DNA from: Scilla litardierei
Lineage: Eukaryota > Streptophyta > Magnoliopsida > Asparagales > Asparagaceae
NCBI GenBank assembly: GCA_030789695.1
Contig: CM061141.1
Location: 275,001,655-275,065,654, forward strand
Direction: 5' to 3'
Length of the DNA stretch: 64,000 nt
Both the position numbers and the translations under genes were made by a program. Each line of letters starts with the position of its first letter. Positions within the stretch are counted from its first letter, which is position 1. Under the pieces are notes generated by a model. The model saw nothing but the letters and a program-made list of their open reading frames with translations, was not told the DNA's origin and made no database searches. Shown here piece after piece: positions 11,819 to 23,718 of the stretch.

Positions 11819-12733
11819 GAGGTCGTGCGACTTCACGGAGTCCCCGTGAGTATCGTGTCGGATAGAGACACGAGGTTCACATCTCAATTCTGGCAGAGTT
11901 TACAGAAGAGTTTGGGTACGCGTCTGAGTTTCAGTACGGCGTACCATCCGCAGACGGATGGCCAGTCCGAGAGGACAATTCAGATCTTGTAGGACATGCT
12001 GAGGGCGTGCATGTTGGATTTCAAGGGTTCGTGGGAGGACCATCTACATCTGGTGGAGTTTTCTTACAACAACAGCTTCCAGGCGAGTATTGGCATGACG
12101 CCTTTTGCCGCTCTTTATGGGAGGAAATGTCGATCGCCATTGAGTTGGGATGACGTTGGTGATCGTGAGCTGTTGGGACCTGAGATGATTGTGGAGGCTG
12201 TGGATGTTGTCAGGAACATTCGGGAGAGGTTGAGGATTGCTCAGGACCGTTTTAAGCATTGGGCGGATGCTAAACGTCGTCCTCTAGAGTTTCAGCCTGG
12301 AGACCATGTGTTTCTGAGGATTTCCCCGAATCGTGGTGTGATTCGTTTTGGGAAGCGAGGGAAGTTGAGCCCGTGATACATTGGACCGTTTGACATTCTG
12401 GAGAGAGTTGGCGATGTAGCTTACCGCTTAGCCTTGCCGCTATCTTTGGAAGGAGTTCACGATTTTTTCCATGTGTCGCAGCTTCGTCGATACATTAGCG
12501 ATCCATCTCATGCTGTGGATTTCTCAGAGATTACCGTTCGCCCCGATATGATGTATGACCAGCAGCCAGTGCAGATTCTGGACAGGCGTCAGAAGTCACT
12601 TTGGAACAAGATTGTCAATCTTGTGAGGGTGATGTGGCGACACGGCTCGCCGGGAGAGTCTACTTGGGAGAATGAGGATGAGATGCGAGAGCGTTTCCCA
12701 CTTTTGTTTCCGGACACGTGAGTGTTGGGAAAT

Positions 12734-12767
12734 TCCGAGGACGGAATTTTTCTTAAGTTGGGGAGGA
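12734..12767 (+). promoter_or_regulatory. E 3' purine-rich region (plus-strand primer)
   Basis: TTCCGAGGACGGAA, an inverted repeat, then AAGTTGGGGAGGA directly abutting the 3' LTR. G1 (17872-17904) and C (about 50500-50532) have the same two-part arrangement. Confidence 0.75.
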
Positions 12768-13060
12768 TGTAACAACTGGTTTTCATGTATCTGGATTTAT
12801 TATATTATATTATATGTTTTGGTGGATTTTCTTCTTATGTGTGGTTTTCGTCCTCGTAGCTTTCATTTTCGATCGTTTCGTCGTGTTTTCTAGCTTCTTT
12901 CTTAGAATCGTCGATTTTGGAGTAAGTCATTCGTGACGGGCTTCATATCAGTCATATCTTATTGTTAGATCAAGCCTAGGGGTCTTAGGAATCGATCCCG
13001 GAGCTTCGCGCTCCATTTTGGAACTTTTGGTGCTCATTAACCGGTGTAAGAAGGGGCACC

Positions 13061-13504
13061 GACCGACTAGATGACGATCCAGTCGGTCGGAAAACCTTCT
13101 TGAACCGACTAGTTGGCTTTATAAATTTCTCAGGAGTTACTGTTTATCGTTAGTCGGTCTAAGAACGTTGGTTGACCGACTAGGTTACAAACTAGTCGGT
13201 CGGCAGTGCTTCTTTAACCGACTAACTCATTAACTATTTTTGGTACCAGTTACTGTTCCTTCTTAGTCGGTCTAAGTTCATCTTTCGACCGACTAGATGT
13301 CGAACTAGTCGGTCAGTAGTTGTTCTTTGACCGACTAAATCTAAATCCTATTTTTGTACAGGAGTTACTGTTTGGACTTAGTCGGTCTGAGTTGGTCAAC
13401 CGACCGACTAGTTTCCAAACTAGTCGGTCAATGGTTGTTCTCTGACCGACTAATCAGTGTCGAAACCCTAATTTCTGGGCAGCCGTCAGCACTTCCTATT
13501 TAAA
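13061..13504 (+). promoter_or_regulatory. E 3' LTR promoter array and TATA box
   Basis: Inverted repeats GACCGACTAG-8 nt-CTAGTCGGTC begin at 13061, 13174, 13287 and 13402 and TATTTAAA is at 13497-13504, matching the 5' LTR base for base in spacing. Confidence 0.65.
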
Positions 13505-13961
13505 CCCCTCCCAAACGTTTTCTTCTTCATCTTCTTCAACTCTAAACCTAATTTCTCCCCCATTGAGGCACCTTCTTCCTCAAACCCTAAATCCCTCATC
13601 CCAAGCTCATCCTCCATCATCCAAACCCTCACTTAACACATTTTACCTCTCATCTTCCTCAAATCATCATCAAATCCCCAAAATCCACATCAAAACACAT
13701 TTCTCCAGATTTTCCCCATCCTTTCCAGATCTGAACCCTAGGTTCCCCGGAGCGTTTCTTCCGTTGCCGTGGTTGCTCGACATCGTTCCTCCGCTTCTTC
13801 ACGGTAATACTCGATTCTTTAGTTTTAGCATAACCCATTTGTGTTCTTATGAAACCCTAATGAAATGAATGTTGTTTTGATGATTGTTTCTCCATAACAG
13901 CGACTTCCCCGTAGATTAGCGTCCGTGGGACGAACCTTCGTGATCGTCATCCTCGGTGCTA

Positions 13962-14217
13962 GGTAAGTGAAACTTGCCACTTAGGGTTTAGGCCATGTTT
14001 TAGGCCATTTGCTTGTTGTAGGCGTAAAAGAGACTAGGCGACGAAATGATACTTGCCTAGGCACAAATTTAGGAACTAGCTTGACAACGAAGCTAGATCC
14101 GACATTTATCATGTTGCACAATTACCATGTCATGTTTAACTTCCATTAACGGTACGCAAATTAATTGACATGTCATTGCATTCTTTAAGTGTTTCCGTGA
14201 TTGCGTAGCTTCGCTAC
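13962..14217 (+). other. Four stem-loops in E 3' LTR
   Basis: Copies of the stem-loops at 6628-6883. Stem 1 (GGTAAG/CTTGCC) and stem 2 (CTAGGCGA/TTGCCTAG) each have one G-T wobble here; stems 3 (14076-14096) and 4 (14205-14217) are perfect. Confidence 0.55.
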
Positions 14218-15269
14218 AATACTTGTGTTTCCTGGCTCGTGTTCCAGAAGCGGGCCATGTGTTGGTTGATAGCCAATGCCCGATCTACTTGTTTCCGGCT
14301 AGGTGCACCCCTACGCCAAATGCTTATGAATCGTGAACTAGAATGCGAGCTCCTGTGCGGGGCAACCCTGGCTCATTTACTGAGCTCGTGTGCAGGGACC
14401 CTGGTTCATTTACATGTGGGTATTGGGGGTAAGAGTTAAGCGGCCAATCAACTGGGAGTCTGCCTGATCAGCAACTGCAGTGGTAAGGCGTAAACTCTGG
14501 GTTTTGGGGTAGTGTTAAGTGGCCAATCAGCGTGAATGCCAAACCATTCAGCTGTAAGGCGTAAACATCTACAAACAAATTGAAACGTGATTAGTGAAAA
14601 GATTGAGATTGTTAGTAGCTTGGCTACTCTTGACTTGTCCCGATAATTGTTCTCTTGCACTTATTGTTTCACCATGTCTTGCTTGTGCACTCATGTTATA
14701 ACTGCCATGTCATGCATACTAAAACTGCTAGGTTGTTAGTTTGCCTTACTTTCAGTTTCCTTGCCCAAGTCTTTTAGACTTGCTGACATGTGCCCCCTTA
14801 CTTTTTTGGGTGACCCATGTTAGATCCTGAGCCTGAGTACTTTGTTGAGGATGAGGTGTTTGCTGACGCCGAGCCCGAGCCTGTGTTTGGCGAGGAGTAC
14901 GTGGACACTGGGGACCAGTCCTAGTGTCTTCGTTGTGGTTTCCCTTTTGTTTAGACTGTTGTTTTGTTGTCGGTGCGTAGCACCTATACTTTGTTACGTT
15001 GTTGCTTTTGTTGGCCTTGTTCTGGGCCTTTAGACTCTTTCTTTTAGCCTGGTGGCTTTTCTGGATGTTGAACTTATTTTCATGTTGGACAAATTATGAG
15101 ATATGAGATTTTATTTTTGTCTCTCCTTGTGTTATTATTGTTGTTCCGTTGTGGTTACAGGGACCTGCTTATGTTTTATTGACGCTTATCGGGTTTGGGG
15201 CTTCACAGCTCCACTCTCGTGCGGACCTTTTCACGTCTCGCCTCCATTTTAGGGAAGCGGGGCGTGACA

Positions 15270-17855
15270 AATAAAAATCCTCTTGTCTGTATCGATGACA
15301 TATTTGACCAACTTGGAGGATCGAGCATTTATTCAAAGTTGGATTTGAGGATTGGATTTCATCAGTTGAGAGTGAAGACGGAGGACATTCATAAGATTGC
15401 ATTCAAGACCAAGTATGGGCACTATGAGATCTTGGTAATGCCATTTCGCGTGACCAATGCTCCAGCAGTATTCATGAGCCTTATGAACCTAGTACTATAT
15501 GAGTATTTGGATAAGTTCGTAGTTGTCTATCCTGATGATATCCGTATATATTCGAAGGACACCTAAAAGCATACCGAACATTTGAGGAAGGTCCTGGAAA
15601 CTCTGAGACAACACCAACTATTCGCCAAACTCAGCAAGTGACAATTCTATCTGAACAAGGTGGCATATTTAGGCCACGTGGTATCTGGAGAAGGAATCTC
15701 TGTCGATCTTGGAAAAGTAGTAGCTATTCAGAATTGACCTATTCCACAGATCGTGACAGAGATTCGTAGCATCTTGGGGATGGCTGGTTATTATCAAAGG
15801 TTTATTAAGGATTTCTCGAAGATCATGGAGCCTATGACGCGATTAACGAGAAAGGTATGGTGTCGTCTGGTCCAAGGCATGTGATGATGCTTTCCAGGAG
15901 CTAAAGAAGAGGTTGACATTCGCCCCAATTTTGGTTATTCCTGATCTGTCAGGAGGATTTGAAGTATTCTGTGATGCATTTGGTAAAGGACTTGGATGAG
16001 TATTACACCAACATGGCAGAGTTGTAGCTTATGCATCCACACAGTTAACGAATCATAAGAAGAATTATCCTACCCATGACTTGGAGTTGGCGGTGGTTAT
16101 TTTTGCATTGAAGATGTGGAGACATTTCTTATTGGGAGAGCATGTGAATATATTTACAGTTCATAAGAGTTTGAAGTATATCTTCATACAGAAGTAGCTT
16201 AACATGAGACAATACAGATAGATAGAGTTGATGGCGGATTATGATATTGACCTTCAATATCATACTGGAAAGGTCAATGTCGTACCTGATGCGCTGAGTC
16301 GTCTTCCAGTAGTAATGACACTTACTACTCAGTGGAGGCTGCAACAAGAGATTAGAGAGATGAAGATAGATGTGGTTTTGCCTAGGCTGACTGCCTCGTT
16401 TAAGAATATACAGATTTAGTCCACTCTGGTAGATAAGATCATGGCGGCTCAGGTAAGTGATGAGAAGTTGCAGATGATTAGGAATCTGGTGTTGGCAGGA
16501 TAGAGACTAGAGTTCTGAATTCATGAAGATGGGTCCTTGCGATATGGCAGCATGATTTATGTGTCGTCTGGGGATATTCGAGATGAATTGTTGAAAGAAG
16601 CACATAGTTCCCCATATTCCATTCATCCAGGTGGGACCAAAATGTATAAGGACCCGAGGCAACATTATTGGTGGCATGGTATAAAGAGAAGTGTTGCTAG
16701 TAGTGTGGCAAAATGCATGGTGTGCCAGCAGGTGAAGGCTGAACATCATCAAGTTACTGGTTTATTACAGCCTTTACCTATACCAGTATGAAAGTGTTAG
16801 CACATTACGATGGATTTTGTGACTGGACTACCTAGAAGTATGAAGCATAATGATGATGTCTGGGTGATTGTAGATCGGTTGACTAAGTCAGCACATTTCA
16901 TTCCTTTCAGGGTTGGCCAGTCTACATAAGTGCTTGCCAAGAAGTACATGGAGGAGATTGTTAGGCTTCATGGAGTTCTTGTGAGCATCATTTCAAATAG
17001 AGACACTCTTTCACATCACATTTCTGGAAGATCTTACACGATCATCTGGAGACATACTTGAGTTTTAGTTCGGCCTATCACCCACAGATAGATGGTGAGT
17101 CTGAACACACTATTCAGATCTTAGAGGATATACTGCGTGCACGTATGCTAGACTTCAAGTGATCGTGGGAAGATCAACTTCATCTTGTGGAGTTTGCATA
17201 TAATAACAGATATTAGGCCAGTATCGATATGGCTCCTTTTACAGCCTTATATGGAAGAAAGTGACGTTCGCTGCTGAGTTGGGATGATGTGGATGATAGG
17301 GAGTTGATGGTACCAGATATGATTATAGAGGATGTGGATGTTGTGCGCACTATCAGGGAGAAGCTTCAAGTGGCGCAGGATTGGTATAAGCATTGGGTAG
17401 ATGCGAAGCGAAGACACTTAGAATTCCAGCCTGGTGATCATATTTTCTTGAAGATTTCTCCTACTAGAGGAATGATCCGATTTGGACGGAGAGGGAAGCT
17501 CAGTCCACACTATATTGGACCTTTTGATATCTTGGAGCACGCGGGTGAAGTGGCATATAGCCTTGCACTACCTCCATCTTGAGAAGGAGTGCATGATGTG
17601 TTCCCAATATCCCAGTTGCACATGTATATATAGGACCTGACACATGTTGTTGATCACTCTTAGATCACAGTGCGGCCTAATCTGACATATGCGCAACAAC
17701 TAGTGCAGATTATTGACCGTCAGCAGAAGGCCCTTCGAAACAGAGTTGTCAACCTGGTGAAGGTGATGTGGCATCGAGACTCATCTGGAGAGTCCACCAG
17801 GGAAAGGGAGGACGAGATGCGAGAGCGTTTTCCATATTTGTTTGTTGTATCTTAG
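15270..17855 (+). pseudogene. pol: G1 pol, 3' fragment: RT, RNase H, integrase, chromodomain-like tail
   Basis: Continues the RT cut at 5434 ([20 protein letters not shown]). The catalytic YxDD region is altered to [10 protein letters not shown]. RNase H motifs follow ([19 protein letters not shown] near 16295), then the integrase finger (HPGGTKMYKD...C-x2-C) and core. The first Asp is kept (MDFVTG), the second is changed to Asn (SNRDT near 17000), and the Glu region DGESE is kept. The tail from about 17670 matches the E chromodomain-like end (ERFPYLF). Many stops and frameshifts. It has no intron at the site where E has intron 2. Confidence 0.88.
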
Positions 17856-17904
17856 TTTTGTTGTGGTAATTCCGAGGACGGAATTTTTTGTAAAGAGGGT
17901 AGAA

Positions 17905-20429
17905 TGTAAAACCCTATGGGCCTTTCTTTTTCCCTTTTATTTTTTTTCTTTTTCTCCTATATTTTAAATCAGCCCAGCCCAGTGGCCCACTCCCCTTTTA
18001 TTTCCCCCTCCTACTCTCTCTCCCCTTCTCTCTACTCTCCCGTTCTCTCTCGCGATTCGCTCGAAATCACGGCGGCGACAAAAATTTCGCTGCCCATTCT
18101 CTCTCGTCGATTCTTCGACCCAAAGGAAAAGCCCAAGCCACGAGGCTCTCTCTCCTTGCTCCACTTCATGGGGAACGTGGCGTGGCTTTACGTTTTCCTC
18201 ATGCCCTAATTTGTTTTGGGTTTTGACACGTCATCATGGCCAAACCCCTCGTGGTGAAGCCACAGCTCCCCTATGAGCTTCTCAGGTCTTCTCTTCCCCT
18301 ATTAAGCTCGGATGGGGCTAGAGTTTTGGATTTTTCACGCAAAAATATTTCAGAAGCAAAGTTTGTTTGTTTTCTTCTGGAATTGTGTTCGGCTAGAGCT
18401 TTGGAATTGGGATTTTCATCTGATTTCTTACCACAGTCCACGATTTCGGGTAAAATCATCTTGATTCTTTAATTTTGGATTTTTAAAAATTGTGAAATGT
18501 GTTTTCCCTTTATGCGATGATGTTTTTGAGCACCGGACAAGGTGGCGATTCTCGCTGGAGCCCTATTTCCCTTTGAAATGACTATCTGAGAGACTTTCCT
18601 CTTAACCATGACCCGTAGGACCCATTTCCCCTTTCATGTGGGCTGATTTAGTATTTTTTTTCTCCTCTTGTCAGGACTGTCCGGCTTTTCCCTCTTCCTC
18701 TGCAGTATGCAGTGCCTCCCCATGACTGAACCGTGGCTGGAAATGGTCACATTGGCCAAATGTTTGTGACTGATCTAAGGGATTATTCCCTTATCACATC
18801 TGTTGGGACTGTCCATAGTTTCCCATATTCGGATAATAATTTTTATTGCACTTGAGGCTTGGTAAAGGCCATAGATTGGCTGAGAAATTACCCGATGATT
18901 GAAGATGAGGGTTTGGCCTCAAAGGCCAATGGAAAGTATGGGAAATTTATGCCTGTTGGATCATGAACCAGGCCACTGCCTGAAGGATCTAAGTTTTCTA
19001 CCCGTAGGATCATAAAACACTTCCTGGAGGATCATACAAAAAAAACCATGAACACATGGTTATACAAAAAAACCATGAACACATGGTTAAGTCCCGAAAT
19101 GATCGATGATGAAATTTATCTGAGATCACTAGATTGTCCCTCCCCCATTGTCGATCCCCCATAATTCCAAAAGTGTGACACTGATCATTACATCTACTTG
19201 CAGGTTCGCTCATATTCCTATTTATATTCCAGTTTCAATCTATGTAGCATACTAGAATATCCTGCTTATTAATTGTCATATAGATGCACATGCTTAGATA
19301 TTCAAATTTTGCATTTTTAGAGCATGTTAAATGTTATGATGCTTCCATTTGCTATAATGTTGTCCAGTGCCCCATGCCATTAGACTAATTGGTGTATTAG
19401 GTGTGCTTAGAAAGCAGGATTTGAAACTCTGATTATATATGATTAAATTTGATAAATTAGAATGATTGAAAATATGATTGGAACTAGAATGTTGTTGCAC
19501 ACCAATATACGAATTGAGTTCAATGTGGCTTTAAAATTTAATTTTCCTAGGAAAACCATGCTTAAAAACATTTGTGTAGAACAACACACAGACTCTATCG
19601 AGGCACTGAGAGATGTACACTAATATACACTTGGCACTTCAGACTCACGGGTTTTGGGGTAAATTATATTAGTGAGAGTGCGGGAGCGACTGGAGCTACA
19701 CTCCTAATGATTTGACCGCATCAGGTTGTTCCGGCCAGGGTGACATCATTGAATCAGGATTTGACCCCTAGTGTACTGCCAGACTTAATTAATTAGTTCC
19801 ACGTTGTTATTTCTGGACTCATGGCCCCTATTGTTCCTACTTTGGGCCTGGCCCTGGTGAGCGCCCCTTGGTACTGAGGTGGACTCCTTGGTTGCTTACT
19901 GTACTCTCCAATATGATTCACAGCCTAGGTTTGGTATAGATTGATATGATCATGATAACACCATGTTACATGTTTGTCTTACATTCTAATAAAATGTATA
20001 GTCTGTTAAATGTGCCTAGTTCATGTCCCCTAGCCAGTGTTTTCTCATGATTCACATATTTTAAATTCCAAATTTTTAGAATCATTGTGATTTATCTGGT
20101 GGATCTTCATTGTTGTTGTTCCACGAGGTGTTGATCGAGAGACAGAGGAGGCACTAGAGTTTGAGGACCCAGACGTCGCGGTTGAGACCACTGACTTTTG
20201 ATTAGGGGTATTGTATGTAATTATATGGTAGTGACAGATGTACTTTTGTTATACATGCGTATAGCATGATGTATAGAATTTTGTAAACTCGTCCATATAT
20301 ATATAAATGAAAATTTTTGTTAAGCATTTTGATGCATCTCTGCTTGTGTCTAGATTGTTTTCACTGGTTAACTGCAGGACTTGCTATCCTTTGCGAAACA
20401 TAATGCGCTCCGAGTTGCGGGGCGTGACA
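17905..20429 (+). repeat. G1 3' LTR
   Basis: 2525 bp, TGTAAAACCC to GCGGGGCGTGACA, preceded by the CCGAGGACGG inverted-repeat and purine stretch AAAGAGGGTAGAA. The 5' half is C/T-rich (17920-18170). It lacks the E-type hairpin group as far as I can see. No 5' LTR partner is in the window. Short frames such as 17916-18209 have no supporting features. Confidence 0.82.
19033..19087 (+). repeat. Two-copy 27-bp tandem repeat in G1 LTR
   Basis: ATACAAAAAAACCATGAACACATGGTT occurs twice in tandem with a small change in the A-run. Each unit contains the inverted repeat ACCATG/CATGGT. Confidence 0.8.
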
Positions 20430-22103
20430 ACTTTTATTTTTCCATATTTTCTGAGAGTACTGGGCATCCTCATATTTTGTTCAGGAGTTTACATAATTGC
20501 ATTGTTTGATCCTCAACGTAGACATTTCAAGATAGTACTTCAGGACCATCTTTAGAGAGGGATGCTTTTGATAGCACGCGTCATGAGTGATCATATGGAT
20601 GGTTTAATTATTCACAACTTGTACTAAGTATAATCATTGTAAAATACTTCAATGCAAAACATAACCATTTTATATCTAAATATGGTATGTAAGGAAAAAT
20701 TTGCATACAATTTATTTCAGTGCATTGACGTATTGTTATTTAATTGCAATCTAAATAATACTCCTAACAGTTATATTTTGGCAACTAGTTAAGCAAATTA
20801 ATGTTTTTAAAATTTTATGTGCTCAAAGAATATCTAAGTATATAATAGCAAGATTTATTTCAGCTTTTGTCTTTAGACTGGCTTTATATAAATCTTGCAA
20901 TTGCTTTGGCATTTTATACATTAATGACATAAATAGGTCTTGCTAGGCCATTGCTATTTCTTGTCGAGCTATACTTTATTTTTCCTTCCCACTTTTGTTA
21001 TTGTTCCTTGTAATTTCTATGCTCCATATGTTTCCATTTTTCACTTTTATAAATTTCTTAGAGAGGGGGGGTCATTAACATCATTTAGGAGGTAGATACA
21101 AGGATGCGAGCTCCCCTTAATTCTTTCTTTCAGTTTTACAAATTTTTCTGGAAGGAGAAACATTGGTCTCACTAAGGAGACAATTACTAAGGTGTGAGCT
21201 CCCCCTTGTTTCTTTTCTTACGTTTTTTTCAGTTGTGGAAGAAGAAACATGGCTCAGGGGCAAATACGAGGGTGTGATTCTAATTCATTATTGTATGTTT
21301 CTCACTTATTATGTCAAGTCATGACTCCTGGCGTGATTTTATTATTTATTATTTTTCATCACAGAATTATTACTCAGGGTTAGATTTAAGAATCATGCCC
21401 CGTGAGGTGAGATCACTTTGCGGTGATATAACGTCCTTTTGGTGTCCATATTGGTCTATAATTAGACCATAGATTTTGTAGGATCTATTTACCGCTGGGG
21501 TGCTCATCTTTTAAGACTTATGTCTTGGAGATGGCAATAATGACTTTCGCATCTATCCATTTGCATTCATTTATTTGTTTATAAGGAAAGAAGGGTACTG
21601 TCATTTCAGTGGAACTTCGGGTTCAATTGCTAATAATAATTATTCAAAAGTTTGAAAACAATAATTGCGACATGGGCCATTATGCAAAATTATTTATATG
21701 CACAATTACTTGAATTGATATAAAATCTATAAAATATATCATGCATAGGCAATTATAAAATGAATAGGCTAATTGTGTGGATCGGCTAGTCACCAGAAAA
21801 AAATAATGTCCAAAGTTCAAATTATACAGTTCCTTTTACATAAATGAAAACGAAATAATACAACTTTGGAAATCTCGTGGGTCATATTAGAATTCTTCTT
21901 CATCAAGGGTGGCCTCTGCCTCCATGGAAATGGCCATCTGTCTTGGGCATTACATAATATTTCTCACTACAATTTCTCTTAAAAACAAAAGAAAGGCGCG
22001 AGAAAAATAAAAGTGGGACTTAAAAGGCCGATCCAAAACCACAATATAGTCATTCAGGCAGAATTGTGCTCAGAAACATGTTCATCATGTAAGGTCCCTG
22101 CTA
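20430..22103 (+). other. Unrecognised AT-rich sequence between G1 and Copia1
   Basis: About 1.7 kb with no recognised gene. A short open stretch at 20430-20555 (reading RVLGILIFCSGVYIIALFDP) could be a remnant of an older coding element but has no motif I recognise. At about 21070-21290 three imperfect units of roughly 90 bp repeat the word GTGTGAGCTCCCCCTT or variants. This is probably an older repeat that served as target for both neighbours. Confidence 0.4.
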
Positions 22104-23718
22104 TGAGGAAAACATTAGAAGTGGGGTTGAATAGTATTTATACAATTTAAAATGATAATTACACCAAATTAAATTCCTAACCAACAATAAATGCAGAATG
22201 AAAATAAACCCTAAAATGAAAAAATGCAAACACAATGATGTTTCAAGGGATTGGATTACCCAAGTCAACTCCCGACTTGTTCCCGAAAATCCTACGTCCC
22301 TTCCACCCGGATACCACCGGATACTCAAGTTAGAACCCTAACTTGAGGTTTCCATTAAAACCACTTGTAGCAACCCTACAAGTGAAATCGAAGTACACTC
22401 GATGTACTTGACTCCCATAACTTGGGAGCAAGCAAAACACTCTCACAACCCGAGAGTTAATCTAATAACGAAAGTTATGAAATATTGAAATGACAACACT
22501 TACAATCACCTATGCCTTAAAGTAGAACTTGAAGGAGCAAGTGTGTTGTGTTGATGTCACTCTTGGAAGAGAGAAAAGCCCATTCCCTTGTCACCACCAA
22601 TTGCATATAAGATATCTCTTTGGTTCTAGGTTGGAGAGCAAGAGATTGAAAGAAAGGAATTCTAGGGCTTTAGGATTTGAGAGCTTTGATCAAAGAAGAT
22701 TGAAAGCTTGAATGGTTGAGTAAAGTGAGTAAGTAACCTCTCAATGGAACAATAGAGGATTCCTTTATAGGTTTCTCAAATCCCACAAACAGAATCCCCA
22801 AAACCCCCTTTGAAATCCATGGAGAAAAAGCCAACGGATAGAATTTACACATGCGACAGTCGACTGTTGAACAAAACACAGTCGACTGCTGCACTGTGTC
22901 AGAGGGTAGGTGAGAATTCAAACTGTAACTTACCACATGGACAATCGACTGATGAAGAGAAGATAGTCGACTGTAAATCCAACAGGCAACTATAAATCCT
23001 TCTACAGGCGACTGGCCGCAATATGGGTAAGCTGAGAAAATCTCAGAAAATTCTGGGAAGACAGGACATGCAACTGATATGAAAGTCAACTGTGCCTTGG
23101 ACATGCGACTGATATAAATCCTTGAATCAATTAGACGACTGATTCACAAATCCCTGGCGACTGTCTGTTGGACATGCGCATGTAAAATGCACAGCAGTCG
23201 CTTGAAAGAGTTAAAGCTTGGAAAGCCCAAAAATCAACTAATTAAGTATGTGCATAACAGTCGACTGTAGAACAAATCACAGTCGACTGATTTGAGACAG
23301 GCGACTGTAAAACGTTCAACAGTCGACTGTTGAAATCACAATATGCACATGCTTGAGAAATTTGAATTGGAGTCTAAGGAAAAGTGATCTAATGATTTCC
23401 TATGACTGAAATGAAGATGTGTGTGTGCTTCAACATAGTTCTACTTCTAAGCTACATACTAGAAGAGAAAAAGAAAATTACAAATGTAGAACTCTCTCTT
23501 CTAACCAAAGTATGAGCTTCAAGTGTTCTAGGAGCTTCAATCACCATCTTTGATCATCCAATCCACTTTTCTTGCTTTCATTGATCTTTGAGTGACATCC
23601 ATTGCTAATAGATCTTTAAGATATGCTTAGGCAATGGATTAACTGCAAATAGGGGATTAGTCACTTGTATTTATGTTTGCTCATCATTAACACCAAGTAG
23701 GGAGAAGTCCAATTCTCA
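22104..23718 (-). repeat. Copia1 3' LTR
   Basis: 1615 bp. On the minus strand it runs TGAGAATTGG...TTTTCCTCA with TGAG/CTCA ends, preceded by the purine tract CATCAAAAAGGGGGAGAAAGT. Its 3' end carries the CTATTCAACCCC word typical of this group. Boundaries were chosen from the purine tract and the terminal inverted repeat; a partner LTR is not available to confirm them. Confidence 0.7.
22762..23330 (-). promoter_or_regulatory. Copia1 LTR promoter: AGTCGACT palindromes upstream of TATA
   Basis: Perfect palindromes ACAGTCGACTGT lie at 22856-22867, 23257-23268 and 23319-23330, with variants near 22877, 22929, 22968 and 23280. On the minus strand the TATA-like CCTATAAAGG (22762-22771) is about 85 bp downstream of the nearest one. 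A promoter role is inferred from position. Confidence 0.6.

Larger units (their letters stand above)
8082..12721 (+). pseudogene. gag-pol: E gag-pol: gag, protease, RT, RNase H, integrase, chromodomain-like tail
   Basis: Likely start ATG 8082, with a one-base excess in the C-run 8124-8129; from 8119 the frame stays fixed to 12721 once two introns (9215-9327, 11748-11818) are removed. Gag: capsid segment with WWDAEEKM and FFPKAAM, zinc knuckle CHFCGKPGHIKDQC near 8932-8973 and a second Cys/His cluster after it. Protease: LFDSGAS, near 9365, and [20 protein letters not shown] (first Asp) and [10 protein letters not shown]. RNase [19 protein letters not shown]. Integrase: the HPGG...C-x2-C zinc-finger region, then a core whose first catalytic Asp is Tyr (TAT 11607-11609), later SDRDTRF and DGQSE. 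The tail from about 12540 resembles a degenerate chromodomain. Stops: TGA 8094, TAG 8188, 8293, 8566, 9121, 10389, TAA 11010, TAG 11990, TGA 12374. Dead copy. Confidence 0.92.
5435..15269 (+). mobile_element. E: complete Tekay/Del-type chromovirus with two LTRs
   Basis: A 9.8 kb Ty3/Gypsy element with LTRs of about 2.50 kb (5435-7935 and 12768-15269), both TGTAAC...GTGACA, and a perfect 5-bp target duplication AATAA (5430-5434 and 15270-15274). Inside are a leader, one gag-pol frame (8082-12721) and a purine-rich end directly before the 3' LTR. The domain order PR-RT-RH-INT followed by a chromodomain-like tail places it in Gypsy, Tekay/Del lineage. The two LTRs look only a few percent apart by eye, so insertion was fairly recent. 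It is inserted in the RT of G1. Confidence 0.93.
12768..15269 (+). repeat. E 3' LTR
   Basis: 2502 bp, TGTAACAACTGG to GCGGGGCGTGACA, nearly identical to 5435-7935. It carries the same promoter array, hairpins and duplication. Several array half-sites are better preserved here than in the 5' LTR (for example ACCGACTAACT near 13217 against ACTGACTAACT near 5886). Confidence 0.92.
4707..20429 (+). mobile_element. G1: old decayed Tekay/Del-type chromovirus, split by E
   Basis: Remains of a Ty3/Gypsy chromovirus. The visible parts are protease to early RT (4707-5434), the rest of RT through integrase and the C-terminal chromodomain-like tail (15270-17855), and a 3' LTR (17905-20429). Element E is inserted at 5435-15269 with a 5-bp duplication AATAA at 5430-5434 and 15270-15274. 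The part upstream of the protease is cut off by the Sire1 insertion. Many stops and indels show it is older than both insertions. Its LTR ends GCGGGGCGTGACA, as do the LTRs of E and C. Confidence 0.85.

Noticed and set aside
17916..18472. Frames at the start of the G1 LTR as a possible captured gene
   Set aside because: Inside a TG...CA LTR, low complexity, no recognisable domain.
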